This document shows, in pieces, positions 62,731 to 64,000 of a DNA stretch of 64,000 nucleotides (position 1 is the first letter of the stretch; the number at the start of each line of letters is the position of its first letter). The notes below the pieces were generated by a model. The model made no database searches, was not told the DNA's origin, and worked only from the letters and a program-made list of their open reading frames with translations. Made by a program: the position numbers and the translations under genes. The stretch comes from UBA10324 sp038326325 (GTDB lineage Bacteria > Bacteroidota > Bacteroidia > Chitinophagales > UBA10324). The stretch lies in NCBI GenBank assembly GCA_038326325.1, contig JBBQJW010000002.1:124001-188000 (forward strand), in the 5' to 3' direction.

Positions 62731-62764
62731 AGCCGCAGAGAGAAATCGATGCGGCTTTTTCTTT
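62731..62764 (+). terminator. Terminator of the hsp20 gene
   Basis: AGCCGCA (62731-62737) pairs with TGCGGCT (62750-62756), followed by TTTTTCTTTT, 33 bp after the stop codon. Confidence 0.88.
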
Positions 62765-62808
62765 TCAGTTAAAGTGTAACAGAAATATAATTAAAGTGAA
62801 TTCACCAT

Positions 62809-64000
62809 TCACAAACTATCCGGCAAAGCCATCACTGCATTTCGTGTTCCTTCATCAACTGTAATTGAATGCTCGTCCATATGTTTTATTTGAGCAAGCG
62901 CATCCCTTTTATTTTTTGTATCCAGATAAGCTTTTAATAAATTATTGTTTACTGTTCTGTCGGCAGGCAATATCTCGAGTGCTTTTTTCAGATTCGCTAT
63001 CATGGCGGGCATATCATTTTCCTTATAAGCAATATACCCAAGGTCAAAATAATTTTCACTGAAAGTAGGAGAAACCTTAATCTCTTCGTTTAATAATTTT
63101 TTCGCTGTCTTATAGTCGCCCTGCTTCTCATAAATCAACTTGGCAAGAAAATATCGCGTATACATCTGTGTCGAATCCAATTCAAAAGCTTTCTTAAAAT
63201 ACTTTATGGCCTCATCTTCTTTTGATTTATAAACCAATCTAACCCCCAGCATTTTAGTAGCATAAGCCGAACTCGGTGAATCCTGTACTGCCTTGGTATA
63301 AAAAGAAATTTCATCATTAAAATATCCCATATAGTTAATGGTCATAATTGAAAAAAGAATAAGCAATGCACCATACAAATATTTCGATGCATTAGAAAAT
63401 AGTCTTAATAAAACAGGAAGTGCCTCTCGTGTAACTAATAACATTCCAATCAACGGAATATAAAGCCGGTGTTCATACAACGCATCATTAATTTTTTTCG
63501 GAACGAAGAAGAACGGAAAGATGAAAAGTATAAACCAACCCAACCCAAACAATATCATTTTCATATTTCGGTTTTTATTGAGCGCAATAAGTATTAATAA
63601 TCCGAGAATTGAAATAATTCCGAACAGATAAGTTGTATCTGCAATCATAGGGAACACGGTGAGATTAAAAGGAAGAAACAGTTTACCGATATATTGAACC
63701 AATCCCGGAATGCGTTCAAGCGCTACACTGACTGTTACACTTAACGACTGGTCGGCTTGTTTCGGATCTATCACCCTGCTTCGTAAAGCATACCATAGAA
63801 TTAATTCAAATATCCAGAAAGAATAAAGAATAAGAAATTCCTTTTTGAATAAATCTTTCCGATTAAAAACAATCAGATAAAGAATAGTTGCGATTGGAAT
63901 AAAAACAGCCGTCTCTTTTGTAAACAAGGCCAAAAGCAAAAAAAACAATTGCCAGAAAAGATGTTTCCCCTTTTTTGTTTCAATATATTTTATGAAGTGC
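62809..64000 (-). CDS. Polytopic membrane protein with C-terminal TPR repeats, 5' end cut off
   Basis: The frame is open on the minus strand through the window edge (at least 397 codons; the leftmost visible residues are HFIKYIETKKGKHLFWQ). The visible membrane part has about six segments (LLALFTKETAVFIPIATI, FWIFELILWYALRSR, and others), and the C-terminal part (about 215-370) has four tetratricopeptide repeats (DEAIKYFKKAFELDSTQMYT, NYFDLGYIAYKENDMPAMIANL). The layout is that of the TMTC-like protein at 28.3 kb, so this is probably another membrane glycosyltransferase with a TPR acceptor-binding part; the catalytic loop lies outside the window. Confidence 0.75.
   Translation of the reverse strand, partial: HFIKYIETKKGKHLFWQLFFLLLALFTKETAVFIPIATILYLIVFNRKDLFKKEFLILYSFWIFELILWYALRSRVIDPKQADQSLSVTVSVALERIPGLVQYIGKLFLPFNLTVFPMIADTTYLFGIISILGLLILIALNKNRNMKMILFGLGWFILFIFPFFFVPKKINDALYEHRLYIPLIGMLLVTREALPVLLRLFSNASKYLYGALLILFSIMTINYMGYFNDEISFYTKAVQDSPSSAYATKMLGVRLVYKSKEDEAIKYFKKAFELDSTQMYTRYFLAKLIYEKQGDYKTAKKLLNEEIKVSPTFSENYFDLGYIAYKENDMPAMIANLKKALEILPADRTVNNNLLKAYLDTKNKRDALAQIKHMDEHSITVDEGTRNAVMALPDSL

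Larger units (their letters stand above)
643..63740. repeat. Dispersed near-palindromic word TGTWACA (usually CTGTTACA/TGTAACAG)
   Basis: About 140 copies by eye, roughly half TGTTACA and half TGTAACA on the given strand, spread over almost the whole window. Checked intergenic copies: 6215-6222, 6965-6973, 18060-18068, 43687-43695, 44816-44824, 44879-44887, 59731-59739, 59815-59823, 61966-61974, 62774-62782. Most have C or G on both sides; the full form CTGTTACAG is a perfect odd palindrome around the central base. In genes it appears as Val-Thr, Leu-Leu-His/Gln, Cys-Asn-Ser and Cys-Tyr, that is, in all three frames. Assuming about 37-38% G+C, chance predicts about 13-14. No similar enrichment of TGTSACA is visible. 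Confidence 0.8.

Noticed and set aside
643..63740. TGTWACA as a polar signal such as KOPS or Chi, or as a restriction site
   Set aside because: Both readings are about equally frequent along the given strand, unlike KOPS or Chi, which are strand biased. Restriction sites tend to be avoided, not enriched, in the host genome.

Overview
The window comes from an AT-rich member of the Bacteroidota. Evidence: many secreted proteins end in type IX secretion (T9SS) sorting domains of type A or type B; the lipoprotein form of TamA (TamL), SprB-like and PKD adhesin repeats and a bacterial histone H1-like protein are present; there are almost no purine-rich ribosome binding sites; and the ribosomal block runs rpsF-rpsR-rplI. 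The order or genus cannot be fixed from the sequence alone. The whole stretch looks chromosomal. I see no phage, plasmid, transposase or CRISPR array.

Layout. 0-8 kb: a cut-off secreted protein, a DUF885 metallopeptidase lipoprotein, MsrA, a SpoU-type rRNA methyltransferase head-to-head with TamL, DedA and RibD. 8.3-16.4 kb: one giant adhesin of 2,716 residues built from about 28 Ig-like repeats with a type B sorting domain. 16.6-28.3 kb: a GT-C glycosyltransferase, an alpha-oxoamine synthase, a GT2 enzyme, valyl-tRNA synthetase, small secreted proteins, a histone H1-like protein, a WG-repeat protein, glutaryl-CoA dehydrogenase and FolB. 28.3-41.7 kb: a TMTC-like membrane glycosyltransferase with TPRs, an ABC exporter, a large SprB-repeat surface protein, an M3 oligopeptidase, a methyltransferase and a GT2/GT-C/TPR fusion. 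41.7-46.6 kb: an accessory stretch with small palindromic repeat elements, a PKD lipoprotein, an SDR, a 42-bp tandem repeat and an unrecognised 311-residue protein. 46.9-52.8 kb: two tandem paralogous T9SS surface proteins with duplicated upstream regions. 52.8-59.5 kb: RDD protein, phosphoesterase, ABC exporter, HldA-type kinase, aspartate aminotransferase, tRNA-Met and the ribosomal block. 59.5-64 kb: repeat remnants, a further T9SS protein, a 21-bp repeat array, Hsp20 and a cut-off TPR/membrane protein.

How the genes fit together. The window is dominated by envelope functions: outer-membrane assembly (TamL), LPS or polysaccharide precursors (HldA kinase, ABC exporters, GT2 enzymes), membrane GT-C glycosyltransferases that could modify exported proteins, and large T9SS-exported surface proteins that could be their targets.

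The most unusual signal is not a gene. The near-palindromic word TGTWACA (most often CTGTTACA or its complement TGTAACAG) occurs about 140 times by eye in 64 kb, about ten times more than base composition predicts. It occurs in both readings about equally, in all reading frames and in intergenic DNA. It behaves like a highly iterated genomic word, comparable in kind to HIP1 or DNA uptake sequences. A few genes lack it, including two stretches that look like foreign or unusual surface-protein DNA. I know of no description of this word in Bacteroidota.
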